From the NCBI GenBank assembly GCA_001942185.1, contig MKJV01000084.1:1-64000 (forward strand): a stretch of DNA of 64,000 nucleotides. The letters are read 5' to 3'. A model generated the notes under the pieces. It did not search any database. It was not told where the DNA came from and was given only the letters and a program-made list of their open reading frames with translations. This DNA comes from Pseudonocardia sp. CNS-004 (GTDB taxonomy: Bacteria; Actinomycetota; Actinomycetes; Mycobacteriales; Pseudonocardiaceae). This document shows, in pieces, positions 9,533-19,031 of this stretch. A program made the position numbers and the translations under genes. Numbering within the stretch: the stretch's first letter is position 1; each line of letters opens with the position of its first letter.

Positions 9533-9959
9533 GTGGGCGAGCAGCAGCACGACCTGGGCGCGGCCTTCGCCTGGCTCGCGCGCGCGATGATCAAGGCGGA
9601 GGCGCCGGTGCTGCGGGCGCACGACGTCGAGATGTGGGACTACGCCGTGCTCACGACGCTCGAACGCGGCCCGGCGCCCACCCAGTCGGAGCTGGCGGCA
9701 GCGTCGGGCGCGACAAGACGCGCCTCATCCCGATCCTCGATCGCCTCGAGCGCGCGCCCTGCTGCGGCGCACCCCGGATCCGGCCGACCGGCGCAACCGC
9801 GTCGTCGCGTTGACCGACGCCGGGCGGGTGCTCGCCGCCTCGTGCCGGGCGGGGATCCGGGCCGTGGAGGCCGACTTCCTCGCCGGCCTCGAAGCCGACG
9901 AGCGCGCCACTTTCGTGGCCGTCCTCGACCGACTGGCCGACGCCGCTCGGGAGGGCTAG
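9533..9959 (+). CDS. MarR-family transcriptional regulator, two frameshifts
   Basis: A protein of about 142 residues after two G residues are restored (near 9710 and 9757). The reconstructed sequence shows a helical dimer arm (AFAWLARAMIKAEAPVLR), the winged helix-turn-helix (TQSELAAASGRDKTRLIPIL) and the wing DPADRRNRVVALTDAGR, diagnostic of MarR. The GTG at 9533 is the chosen start; an upstream in-frame ATG at 9488 would add 15 untypical residues and run over the putative operator. It probably represses the divergent DinB-like gene in response to a phenolic or electrophilic ligand. Confidence 0.75.
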
Positions 9960-9991
9960 CGACTACCGCTGGTCCACGGTCCTGTCACCCG

Positions 9992-10023
9992 TTGACGCCG
10001 GATAAGTTCTGCCGTAGAACTTA
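9992..10023 (+). promoter_or_regulatory. Promoter with embedded operator for the galactoside operon
   Basis: TTGACG at 9992-9997 and TAGAAC at 10015-10020 are spaced by 17 bp, a credible -35/-10 pair. A perfect inverted repeat TAAGTTCT-gccgt-AGAACTTA (10003-10023) sits between and over the -10, the classical position for a repressor. The start codon of the alpha-galactosidase gene lies 31 bp downstream. The ROK regulator at the far end of the operon is the obvious candidate to bind here. Confidence 0.55.
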
Positions 10024-10054
10024 GCCGCCACGACGAGGTGAACGGAGCGTGCCG

Positions 10055-12226
10055 ATGACCCAGCCCGCCGCAGACCCGATCCACCTCCGCGCGGCCGGGG
10101 TGAGCGTGGTCCTGGGCACGGCCGACGGGCGGTTGCCCGCGGTGCTGCACTGGGGTGCCGACCTCGGTGACCTGACCGCCGCCGACCTGGCCGAGGTCGC
10201 CGGATCGGGTGCGCCCGCCACCGTGCCGAACGACCTCGACCAGATCACCCGCGGCGGGATCCTCCCCGAGCACGCCGCGGGCTGGAGCGGGCGGCCGGGC
10301 CTCGCGGGACAGCGCGCCGGCCGGGCCTGGTCGCCGCTGTTCGCGCTCACCGACCTCTCCGTCGCGCACGACCCGGACGGCGGCGGCCGGGTGCACGCCA
10401 CCGGCCGCGACGCCGATGCCGGACTCGACCTGCGGCTCGAGCTGGAACTGCTGCCCTCCGGTGTGCTGCGCCAGCGCGCCACCGTCGCCGTCGCCGACGG
10501 CGCGGACGCGGACGCGGAGCCATTCGTGGTGGACGGCGTGTCGGTGACGCTGCCCGTGCCACCCGTGGCCACCGAGCTGTTCGACATGGCCGGGCGCTGG
10601 GGGCGGGAACGTTCCCCGCAGCGCGCACCGTTCGTGGTCGGGATCCACTCGCGGGAGAACCGCCGCGGGCGCACCGGCCCGGACGCCCGCTGATCCTCGC
10701 CGCGGGCACGGCGGGTTTCGGCAACGCCTCCGGGGAGGTGTGGGCCGTCCACGTCGCGTGGAGCGGCAACCACGTGACCTACGCCGAGCGCCTCTCCACC
10801 GGCGCGTCCGTGCTGGGCGGCGGTGAGCTGCTGCTGCCCGGCGAGGTGCGGCTGGCACCGGGGGAGTCCTACACCGGGCCCTGGGTCCACGCGGCGCACA
10901 CGACCGCGGGCCTGGACGGGATCGCCGCGCGGTTCCACACCATGTTGCGGGCGCGGCCCCACCACCCGCGCAATCCGCGGCCGGTCGTGTTGAACACCTG
11001 GGAGGCCGTCTACTTCGACCACGACCTCGACCGCCTCGTCGAGCTCGCCCCCCGTCGGCGCCGACGTGGGCGTGGAGCGCTACGTGCTCGACGACGGGTG
11101 GTTCCGCCACCGCCGCGACGACTCGGCGGGGCTGGGCGACTGGTACGTCGACGAGGGCGTCTGGCCGGACGGCCTGCACCCGCTGGTGCAGGAGGTGCGG
11201 GCGCGGGGCATGGAGTTCGGGCTGTGGGTGGAGCCGGAGATGGTGAACCCCGACTCCGATCTCGCCCGCGCCCACCCCGACTGGATCCTGCAGACCGGTG
11301 GCCGGATGCCGATCCCGTCCCGGCAGCAGCAGGTGCTCGACCTCGCCCACCCCGGCGCGTACGCCTACATCCTGGAGCGGCTCGACGCGCTGCTCACCGA
11401 GTACCCGATCAGCTACCTGAAGTGGGACCACAACCGCGACCTGGTCGACGCGGGGCACGGCCCGGACGGGGTGCCCGGCGTGCACGCCCAGACCCGCGCC
11501 GTCTATCGGTTGATCGACGAGGTGCGGGCCCGCCACCCGCACGTCGAGGTCGAGTCCTGCTCGTCGGGCGGGCTGCGCGTGGACCTGGAGATCCTGGAGC
11601 GCACGGACCGGATCTGGGGCAGCGACATGACCGACCCCCTGGAACGCCAGCAGATCCAACGCTTCACCGCGCAGCTGCTGCCGCCCGAACTGGTCGGCGC
11701 GCACGTCGCCGCCCCGCGTTCCCATTCGACCGCGCGCACCCACGACCTGTCCTTCCGCGCCGGCACGGCGCTCTTCGGCTCGTTCGGCATCGAATGGGAC
11801 GTCACCACCACCGGGCCGGAGGAGCGCAAGGAGCTCGCCGCCTGGGTGCAGCTCTACAAGGACGTCCGCGGGTTGATCCACACCGGCACGGTGGTCCGCG
11901 CCGACCAGCACGACCCGTCGTTCGCCCTGCACGGGGCCGTGGCGCCGGACCGTTCCGATGCCCTGTACGCGCTGGTGCAGCTGGCCACACCGGTGACCTC
12001 GGTGCCGGGCAGGCTGCGGCTGCCCGGCCTGGACCCGGACCACCGCTACCGGGTCGTGGTCCAACCCCCCGGTGACCGCCCGTCGCTGCGGCAGCGCCGG
12101 CCGCCCGGCTGGCTCGCGCGCGGGGTCGAGCTGCCCGGCCGGGCGCTCGCCGAGGCCGGGCTGCGCGCGCCCGCGCTCAACCCGGAGCAGCTGCTGCTCC
12201 TGCGCGTCACGGAGGTGCCGTCGTGA
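10055..12226 (+). CDS. Alpha-galactosidase, GH36 family, frameshifted
   Basis: About 723 residues after adding a C near 10689 and removing one from a run of six near 11052. The protein has the GH36 plan: N-terminal beta-sandwich, then a TIM barrel with VLDDGWF, LWVEPEMVNPDSDL, the nucleophile motif YLKWDHNRD, ESCSSGG and the acid/base motif WGSDMTD. It hydrolyses alpha-1,6-galactosides such as melibiose or raffinose. No signal peptide is seen, so it works in the cytoplasm on imported sugar. The ATG at 10055 follows ACGGAG by seven bases; the GTG at 10049 is too close to that site. The stop overlaps the next gene by four bases. Confidence 0.88.
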
Positions 12227-13161
12227 CCACGACGGCCGTGCCGGCCACGGGCGCTCCCGCCTCCGGCGCCCCCGGGATCGCTCGCCGGACGAGCGGGAAC
12301 CGCGAGACCTGGGTCGCGCTGGGCTTCATCTTCCCGACGGTCTTCGGGTTCGTCGTGTTCTACCTCTGGCCGTCGCTGCGCGGGCTGGGCCTCAGTCTCA
12401 CCGACTACCGGTTCTTCGCCGACACCTCGTTCGTCGGGCTCGCCAACTACCAGCGCCTCCTCGGCGACGAGACGTTCTGGAACGCGATGGGCGTGACGGT
12501 CTGGTACGTCGTGCTCAACATCGGCTTCCAGACCGTGCTCGCCATCGGCGTCGCGGTGCTGCTGCACCGGCTCACCCGCTCGGTGGTGATCCGCGGGCTG
12601 GTGCTGATGCCCTACCTGGTGGCCAACGTCGTGGTCGCGCTGGTGTGGTTCTGGATGCTCGACGCGCAGATCGGGATCCTCAACCAGGTCCTGTCCTGGT
12701 TCGGGATCGGGCCGATCTCGTTCTTCGGCAGCGAGGCGTGGGCCATCCCGACGATCGCGTTCGTCAACACCTGGCGACACCTGGGCTACACGGCCCTGCT
12801 GATCTTCGCGGGACTCGTGATGATCCCCCGGATCTTCTACGAGGCCGCGAAGATCGACGGCGCCAGCGAGTGGCAGATGTTCCGCCGCATCACGCTGCCG
12901 CTGCTGCGCCCGGTGCTGGCGCTGGTGCTGGTGATCACCGTGGTCGGGTCGTTCCAGGTGTTCGACACGGTCGCCGTCACGACCGCGGGCGGCCCGGCCG
13001 ACGCGACCCGCGTGATCCAGTACTACATCTTCGACCTGGCGTTCCAACGCCTGGACTACGGCTACGCATCGGCGGTGTCGGTGGTCCTGCTCGTGGTCCT
13101 CTCCGTCATCGCCTTCGTACAGCTGCGCCTGATGCGAGCGAACGAGTCGGACCTGTCCTGA
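12223..13161 (+). CDS. Carbohydrate ABC transporter permease (CUT1, MalF-like)
   Basis: A 312-residue membrane protein with about six transmembrane helices. The EAA loop that contacts the ATPase is clear (YEAAKIDGASEWQMFRRI, about residues 206-223), as expected for sugar-type binding-protein-dependent permeases. The GTG start overlaps the alpha-galactosidase stop (GTGA), so the two are translationally coupled. Together with the next two genes it forms an importer, most simply for alpha-galactosides. No ATPase gene is present in the operon; CUT1 systems in actinobacteria commonly share one MsiK-type ATPase encoded elsewhere. Confidence 0.9.
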   Translation: MTTTAVPATGAPASGAPGIARRTSGNRETWVALGFIFPTVFGFVVFYLWPSLRGLGLSLTDYRFFADTSFVGLANYQRLLGDETFWNAMGVTVWYVVLNIGFQTVLAIGVAVLLHRLTRSVVIRGLVLMPYLVANVVVALVWFWMLDAQIGILNQVLSWFGIGPISFFGSEAWAIPTIAFVNTWRHLGYTALLIFAGLVMIPRIFYEAAKIDGASEWQMFRRITLPLLRPVLALVLVITVVGSFQVFDTVAVTTAGGPADATRVIQYYIFDLAFQRLDYGYASAVSVVLLVVLSVIAFVQLRLMRANESDLS

Positions 13162-13189
13162 CCCACACCCAGACCGAGGAGCGTCGCGC

Positions 13190-14119
13190 ATGGTCACCGT
13201 CGACACCGCCGCCCCGTCCAGCCGCATCCCGGTCCGGGAGGCCGGCCGTCCCACCCCCGGACGGGTGTTGGCCTGGGCCTGCCTGTTCGTGATCATCGCG
13301 ATCACGCTGTTCCCGTTCTACTGGATGCTGCGCACCGCGCTCTCCAACGGCACGGTGCTCGCCACCGCCGGCACCTCCTGGTTACCGGTGGACTTCACCT
13401 GGGGCGCGTTCCGCCGGGTACTCGGCCTCGCCACCGTCGAGGAGGCGCAGGCCGAGGGCGGCACGGGCGCCGCCGTCGACTTCTGGGTCTACCTGCGCAA
13501 CTCGGTGGTGGTGGCGGGCCTGATCACCGCGGGGCAGGTGTTCTTCGGGGCGCTCGCCGCCTATGCGTTCGCCCGTATGCGCTGGCCCGGCCGCGACACG
13601 GTGTTCTTCGTGATCCTGATCGCGCTGATGGTGCCGCCGATCTTCACCCAGCTGCCCAACTTCCTGCTGATGCGCGACCTCGGGATCCTCAACACCTACG
13701 CCGCGATCGTGCTGCCGTTCTTGTTCATGCACCCGTTCGCGGTGTTCTTCCTGCGGCAGTTCTTCCTCGGCATCTCCCACGAGATCGAGGAGGCGGCGCG
13801 GCTGGACGGCGCGGGCCACATCCGCACCTTCTTCCGGATCATCGTGCCGATGAGCTGGGGGCCGATCACCACGCTCGCGCTGCTGCAGTACGTGCAGGCG
13901 TGGAACGAGTACTTCTGGCCGCTGCTCGTGGGCAGCGAGCGCAGCGTCCGCACGCTGACGGTGGCGCTGGGCGTGTTCCGGTCCCAGACACCGCAGGGGA
14001 ACCCGGACTGGCCCGGCCTGATGGCGGCCACACTGATCGCCGCGCTCCCGGTGCTCCTGCTGTTCATCGCGTTCGGACGAAAGATCGTCGACTCCATCGG
14101 CTTCTCGGGGATCAAATGA
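13190..14119 (+). CDS. Carbohydrate ABC transporter permease (CUT1, MalG-like)
   Basis: A 309-residue integral membrane protein and partner of the upstream permease. The EAA motif reads EIEEAARLDGAGHIRTFFRI (about residues 198-217). The C-terminal end (GRKIVDSIGFSGIK) resembles the conserved MalG tail (GGLTAGAVKG-like position). It is preceded by GAGGAGCGTCGCGC, a good ribosome-binding site, 28 bp after the previous stop. Its own stop overlaps the start of the binding-protein gene. It forms the second half of the membrane channel of the sugar importer. Confidence 0.9.
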   Translation: MVTVDTAAPSSRIPVREAGRPTPGRVLAWACLFVIIAITLFPFYWMLRTALSNGTVLATAGTSWLPVDFTWGAFRRVLGLATVEEAQAEGGTGAAVDFWVYLRNSVVVAGLITAGQVFFGALAAYAFARMRWPGRDTVFFVILIALMVPPIFTQLPNFLLMRDLGILNTYAAIVLPFLFMHPFAVFFLRQFFLGISHEIEEAARLDGAGHIRTFFRIIVPMSWGPITTLALLQYVQAWNEYFWPLLVGSERSVRTLTVALGVFRSQTPQGNPDWPGLMAATLIAALPVLLLFIAFGRKIVDSIGFSGIK

Positions 14120-15485
14120 TGGCCACGCGCACCCGCAGGCTCACCGTTCTCGCCACAGCGCTCGCCGTCGCGCTCGTCCCGGCCTGCGCCGCCGAGCGTC
14201 CGCCCGCCGAGTCGGGCGGTTGGGAGGACACCGGCGAGGTCACCTACTGGATGTGGGACGCCAGCCAGCTGCCGGGCTACGAGCTGTGCGCGGCCGACTT
14301 CGAGGCCCGCAACCCGGAGATCGACATCGCCATCGAACAGGTCCGCTGGGACGACTACTGGGGGCGGCTGTTCACCGCGTTCGTCGCGAACTCCGCGCCC
14401 GACGTCTTCGTCGACCACACCTCGAAGTACGGCGACTACACCTCGCGGGGGCTGATCGAGCCGCTCGACGAGCTGATCGCACGGGACGGGCCCGACATGT
14501 CCCAGTTCGTCGAGGGCTCCGGTGACCTGTGGATCGGTGACGACGGCCGGCGCTACGGCCTGCCGAAGGACTTCGACGCCGTCGGCATCTTCTACAACGC
14601 CGAGCTGGCCGAGGCGCGGGTATCACCCCCGAGCAGATGCAGAACCTCACCTGGAACCCCGAGGACGGCGGCACCTACGAGGACGTGCTCGCACGCCTGT
14701 CCGTCGACGTGAACGGGGTGCGCGGCGACGAGCCCGGCTTCGACCCGCGCAGGGTCGCGACCTACGGGCTCGGCATCGACTACCCGCCGGGTGCGGGCTC
14801 CGGGCAGACCCAGTGGTCGTTCCTCACCGCGACGCTCGGCTGGAGCCACACCGACAAGCCGCTGTGGGGCACCCGGTTCAACTACGACGACCCCCGCTTC
14901 CAGGACACCATCGCCTGGTGGCGCAGCCTCATCGACAAGGGCTACATGCCGCCGCTGGAGCTGGCGGTCGGCGCCGAGCTGTCCCAGCCGCTGCAGGCCG
15001 GGCGCATCGCGCTGATCACCGAGGGGTCGTGGAACATCAGCACCTTCGCGGGCCTCGGCGGGATCGAGCTGGCCACCGCGCCCACCCCGATCGGCCCGGG
15101 CGGGCAGCGCGCCGCGATGACCAACTCCCTCGCCGACTCGATCTCGGCCGGCTCGCCGAACAAGGGCGCCGCGTGGAAGTGGGTGCGCTACCTGGCGTCG
15201 CCGGAGTGCCAGTCGGTGGTGGCGCAGCAAGGCGTCGTCGTGCCCGCGATCGAGTCCGTCGTGCCCACCGCCGAGGCGGCGATCGGCGCGCACGGCCTCG
15301 ACATCACCGCCTTCACCCGGCACCTGCGGGAGGGCACGGCGTTCCCCTTCCCCGCCGCGCAGTACGCCGCCGACGTCGACTCGATCATGGAGACGGCGAT
15401 GGAGCGGGTGATGGCGGGCAGCGCCGACCCGTCCTCCCTCACCGCGGCGAACGAGGAGGTCAACGCCCTGTTCACGCAGGGGTGA
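14116..15485 (+). CDS. Sugar ABC transporter substrate-binding lipoprotein, frameshifted
   Basis: About 456 residues after restoring one G near 14620. An N-terminal signal peptide ends in a lipobox-like VPAC, so the protein should be lipid-anchored on the outer face of the membrane. The body matches family-1 solute-binding proteins: VTYWMWDASQLPGYE, APDVFVDHTSKYGDY, YGLPKDFDAVGIFYN and the late LITEGSWNIS. It delivers sugar, presumably alpha-galactosides, to the two permeases. ATGATG overlaps the preceding stop, and either ATG may initiate. The 3' end overlaps the convergent ROK gene by 14 bp. Confidence 0.88.
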
Positions 15486-16676
15486 CCGGATGGGCCCGCC
15501 CCAGGACGTGCTCCTGCACCGCCACCGCCGCGGCGCCGCGGGCCCACTCCGTGAACGGGAACGGCCGCACGTCCAGCGGCACCGGCGCGAGCGGGGCCTT
15601 GCGGTTCTCCTGCAGCGCCGCGTCCAGGGCGGGGCGGGAGACGTCGAGCAGGCCGATGCCGTCCCCGGTGAGGATCACGAGCTGCGGGTCGAGCAGGTTG
15701 GCGATGTCGGCCACGAGCACCCCGAGCGCCGCGGCGGCGTCGTCGGCGACGCGGCGGGCGGCCGGGTGGCCGTCCGCCGCGAGCCGCAGCGCCTCGGCGT
15801 GGTCGACGGGCCTGCCGAGCGCCTGGGCGACGGCCCCGGTGATCGCGCGGGACGACACGAGGCCCTGCGCGCAGCCGCGGTGGCCGTCCTCGCAGACCAC
15901 GGAGCTCACGACCGGCCGGTGCCCGATCGACCCGCCGCCGCCGTGGGCCCCTTCGACCACCCGGTCGTGCACGACGATCCCGCAGCCGACGCCGGCACCG
16001 ATCGTGATCACGAGCAGGGACGCGAGCCCGCGGCCCGCCCCGAACCAGTGCTCGGCCGTGGTGAGCGCGCGGACGTCGTTGTCGACGACGGCGGGCAGGC
16101 CGGTGGCCTCCTGCAGGAGGCCGGCGAGCGGGACCCGCTCCCGCCAGCCCAGGAAGTGGGCGCGGGCGACGTCGCGGCGGTCGACCACGAACCCGCCGAT
16201 CCCCACGCCGATGCCCGCGACCTCCGGGTGGTCGGCGACCAGCAGTCGGACGGCGTCGGCGGCCGCCCCGACCACCGCCGCCGGGTCCCTGCCGGGCAGG
16301 GGGCGGGTGTGCTCGGCGAGCACCGTGGCGCGCAGGTCGGTGACCACGGTGAAGAGCGTGTCCCCGGTGATCTTCATGCCGATGAAGCGGCGGGGGGAGG
16401 GCCCCACGTCCAGCGGCAGCGAGGGGCGTCCGGTGCGCACCGGGTGGACCGCGTCGTCGCTGGGCCCGCTCTCCGGGGCGCCTCGACGAGCAGGCCCGAG
16501 TCGACGAGCGGGCGCGTGAGGCGGGTGAGCGAGCCGGGGGACAGGCCGAGCCTGCGGGCGAGCTGTGCACGGGGGAGCGGACCGAACCGCAGGACCTCGA
16601 CCGCGACGCGCTGGTGGCTGCCGTCGAGCGCGCTCCAGTCGTCGGAGGGCGGAGTTTGTTCCGCGACGGAAGTCAC
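15472..16676 (-). CDS. ROK-family transcriptional regulator, frameshifted
   Basis: About 401 residues once a C is restored near 16480. The N-terminal winged helix-turn-helix (LPRAQLARRLGLSPGSLTRL) is followed by an ROK sugar-kinase-like domain: AGIGVGIGGFVVD, VDNDVRALTTAEHWFG, ITIGAGVGCGIV and a cysteine-containing CEDGHRGCAQG zinc motif (shortened relative to the usual CxCGxxGC). It is probably the repressor of the convergent alpha-galactosidase operon, with the sugar as inducer. The zinc motif differs from the canonical one, so metal binding is uncertain. The start is GTG, with no strong ribosome-binding site. Confidence 0.82.
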
Positions 16677-16716
16677 CTGTCGACGATAGCGGGCGAACCC
16701 GGCCTGCGCCGCCTGT

Positions 16717-18094
16717 TTAACCCGGGAACACGCTGTGTCCCGGCGTCAGGATGCCGGCGGGGTCGTAGCGGCGCTTGAGCGCCTGCAGCTCGGGCCAGCG
16801 CTCGCCGTAGTGGGCCCGCCAGTCGGCGGCGTCGAACGGGAGCGTGCCGATCGGGTAGCGCGTGGCGCCCACATCCCGGGCACGCCCGTAGAGCGCGCGG
16901 TTGCGGATCCGCATCGCCTCCGCGAACCCGGTGTCCGCGCCGGGCGGCCCGGCGGTCATCAGCGTGAACAGGTGGACGAGGTCGCTGCCGTCCGGTGCGG
17001 GCAGCCGCAGGGACGGGCGCGTCAGCGCCGCCCGCCGGTGGGTGTAGAGCAACACGAACCCGCCGACGCCCACGTCGACCGGGGCCAGGTCGGCGAGCAC
17101 GTCACCGACGACCTCCTCGACCCGCGAGTCCGGCAGCCACACGGTGAGCCACGGCTTGACCAGCGCGTCCCAGCCGAGCCCGGCCCGCAGGTCGGCCACG
17201 GCCGTGTCGATCCGCGTGATGTGCTCCAGGTAGCCGGTGTCCTCGACCTCGATCGCCGCCGGATCGGCGGTGAGCCCCCGCAGCACGTGCGCCCCGTCGG
17301 GCGGGCCGCTCGGGCCGGCGAACGCGAAGGCGTTCAGGTGGTGCACCTCGCCCGCCTCCCCGGGGCGCCACCAGTCGCCGAACACCTCGGTGACCTCGCC
17401 GCGCCGCACCAGCGTGCGCAGGTCGGCGAAGAACGCCGCGGGTTCGCGGTAGGGGATCGACCAGCCCCGCACCGCCACCGGGGCGGGCACGAGGCCCACC
17501 GTGGCCTCGGTGATGATCCCGAACTGGCCGAGCCCGGCGAGCACCGCGCCGAAGAGGTCCGGGTCCTCCGACGGCGAGCAACGGCGCAGCTCGCCGTCGC
17601 CGGTGACGATCTGCAGCGCGTGGACGTGGTCGACCTGCGCGCCGCAGGCGACGGCGGGCGGGATGCCGCCCACCGACAGCGTGCCCCCGACCGTCAGGCC
17701 GAGGTAGCCGGTGGCCGCCGGGATCGCGAGCCCGTGCGTCGCGGCGGCGCGGGCCAGCTCGAGCCAGGTGGTGCCGGCGCCGACCGTGGCCCGGTCCGGC
17801 CCCACCGCACGGATGCCGCTCAGCGCCGTCGCGTCGACCACGACCCCACCGGCACGAGCGACTGCCGCCGGTGGTGTTGCCCAGACCGCGGGCCGCGACC
17901 GGGATGCCGTGGCGCCGGCAGAACCCGACCGTGGCGGCCACGTCCGCCGCCGAACCGGGCCGCAGGACGGCGGCCGGCAGCCCGGTGGCGATGCGGCCTG
18001 CGTCGACCGCGTACCGCCGCCGGGTGGCGATGTCGACGTGGAGGGAGCCCTCGAGCGCGGGGGCGTCCTCCGGCAGCGCGGCGTCGGCGACCAT
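16717..18094 (-). CDS. FAD-binding oxidoreductase (PCMH/BBE type), two frameshifts
   Basis: About 459 residues after adding two G residues near 17850-17872. The N-terminal PCMH FAD domain shows LRPGSAADVAATVGFCRRHG, then ARGLGNTTGG, the pyrophosphate-contacting loop, and GYLGLTVGGTLSVGGI. The C-terminal end (RYDPAGILTPGHSVF) is typical of sugar and cytokinin oxidases. The exact substrate is unknown; cytokinin dehydrogenase-like enzymes are the nearest group I recognise. The start is 10 bp after the stop of the secreted-protein gene upstream, so the two are probably co-transcribed. Confidence 0.78.
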
Positions 18095-18104
18095 GCCCTG
18101 CTTG

Positions 18105-18944
18105 CTACACGGCCGCGGGCGCGGCCGGAACCCGTGGGGACGAGAGGAACGTCCGCAGCTCCGAGCGCGAGACGCGCTCCTCACCGGTGATCACGAAGTA
18201 GGCCATGCCCGCGTCGGACACGTCGCCCTTCTCGGCCACCTCGAGCCGCGAGTACAGCCACTCCATGTCCGGGCCGAGCTCCTTGAGGTAGTCCCAGTCG
18301 GACAGGTCGGTGGGGCCCAGGTTGCCGTTCTGGTCGGGGATCTGGACGCGCTGACAGCCCAGCTCGATCACGTCGTCGTAGGAGTGGCCGTCGTGGTCGG
18401 TCTTGCCGTGGGTCTGGTTGAAGCTCCCGTCGCCGTGCGACACGCACCTGACGTGGGTACGGGCCTGCGGCGACGCTGCGTGCAGCGCCATCCAGGTGGT
18501 CTCCATCGGCCCGGCGAGCACGATCGTCAGCTCGTTGCCCGGGCCCGAGGCGTTGATCTCGGCGGTCAGGGACGCGACACCCGCAGCCAGGCCTGCCGGG
18601 TCGGCGCCGTCGTGGAAGCGGGAGGTGTCGAACCCGAACCGCTCGCCCGCCCCCATGACGCTCTCGGTCATGTTCTTGCGGTGGTTCGGGTCGGAGTCCC
18701 AGATGTGGTTGTCGTAGATGTAGTTCACGACGTCGTCCTGCAGGCCCGCCCGGGCCAGGATCGCCAGCGTCATCGCCGACGACGCCCAGTCGTCCTCGTC
18801 GTGCTGGTTGCCATCGGCCGACAGGGCGATCCGACCGACTCCCCCACCCGGAGCCGTCGGGGTGGCGGGTGCCGTGACCGTCGGGGCCGAGACGGCCACG
18901 AACGCGGCGAGGGCTGCTGCGCACCAGGTGATCACGTCTCGCAT
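18105..18944 (-). CDS. Secreted protein, possible nucleoside-hydrolase-like fold
   Basis: A 279-residue protein with an N-terminal signal sequence (WCAAALAAFVAVSAPTVTAP). The mature start has SADGNQHDEDDWASSAMTL, where the aspartate cluster DGNxHDEDD resembles the calcium-binding DxDxxxDD motif of nucleoside hydrolases. ELTIVLAGPMETTWMAL also recalls that fold. The function is not known, and the motif match is partial. It lies in the same leftward operon as the FAD oxidoreductase. Confidence 0.55.
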   Translation of the reverse strand: MRDVITWCAAALAAFVAVSAPTVTAPATPTAPGGGVGRIALSADGNQHDEDDWASSAMTLAILARAGLQDDVVNYIYDNHIWDSDPNHRKNMTESVMGAGERFGFDTSRFHDGADPAGLAAGVASLTAEINASGPGNELTIVLAGPMETTWMALHAASPQARTHVRCVSHGDGSFNQTHGKTDHDGHSYDDVIELGCQRVQIPDQNGNLGPTDLSDWDYLKELGPDMEWLYSRLEVAEKGDVSDAGMAYFVITGEERVSRSELRTFLSSPRVPAAPAAV

Positions 18945-19031
18945 CGTGAGCGAACCCGGCGCGGTTCGCCGACCGTCGGGCGGATCGTGCCGCGCCCGGG
19001 TGGTCGATGATCACTCGTCAGGGTGGAGTGG

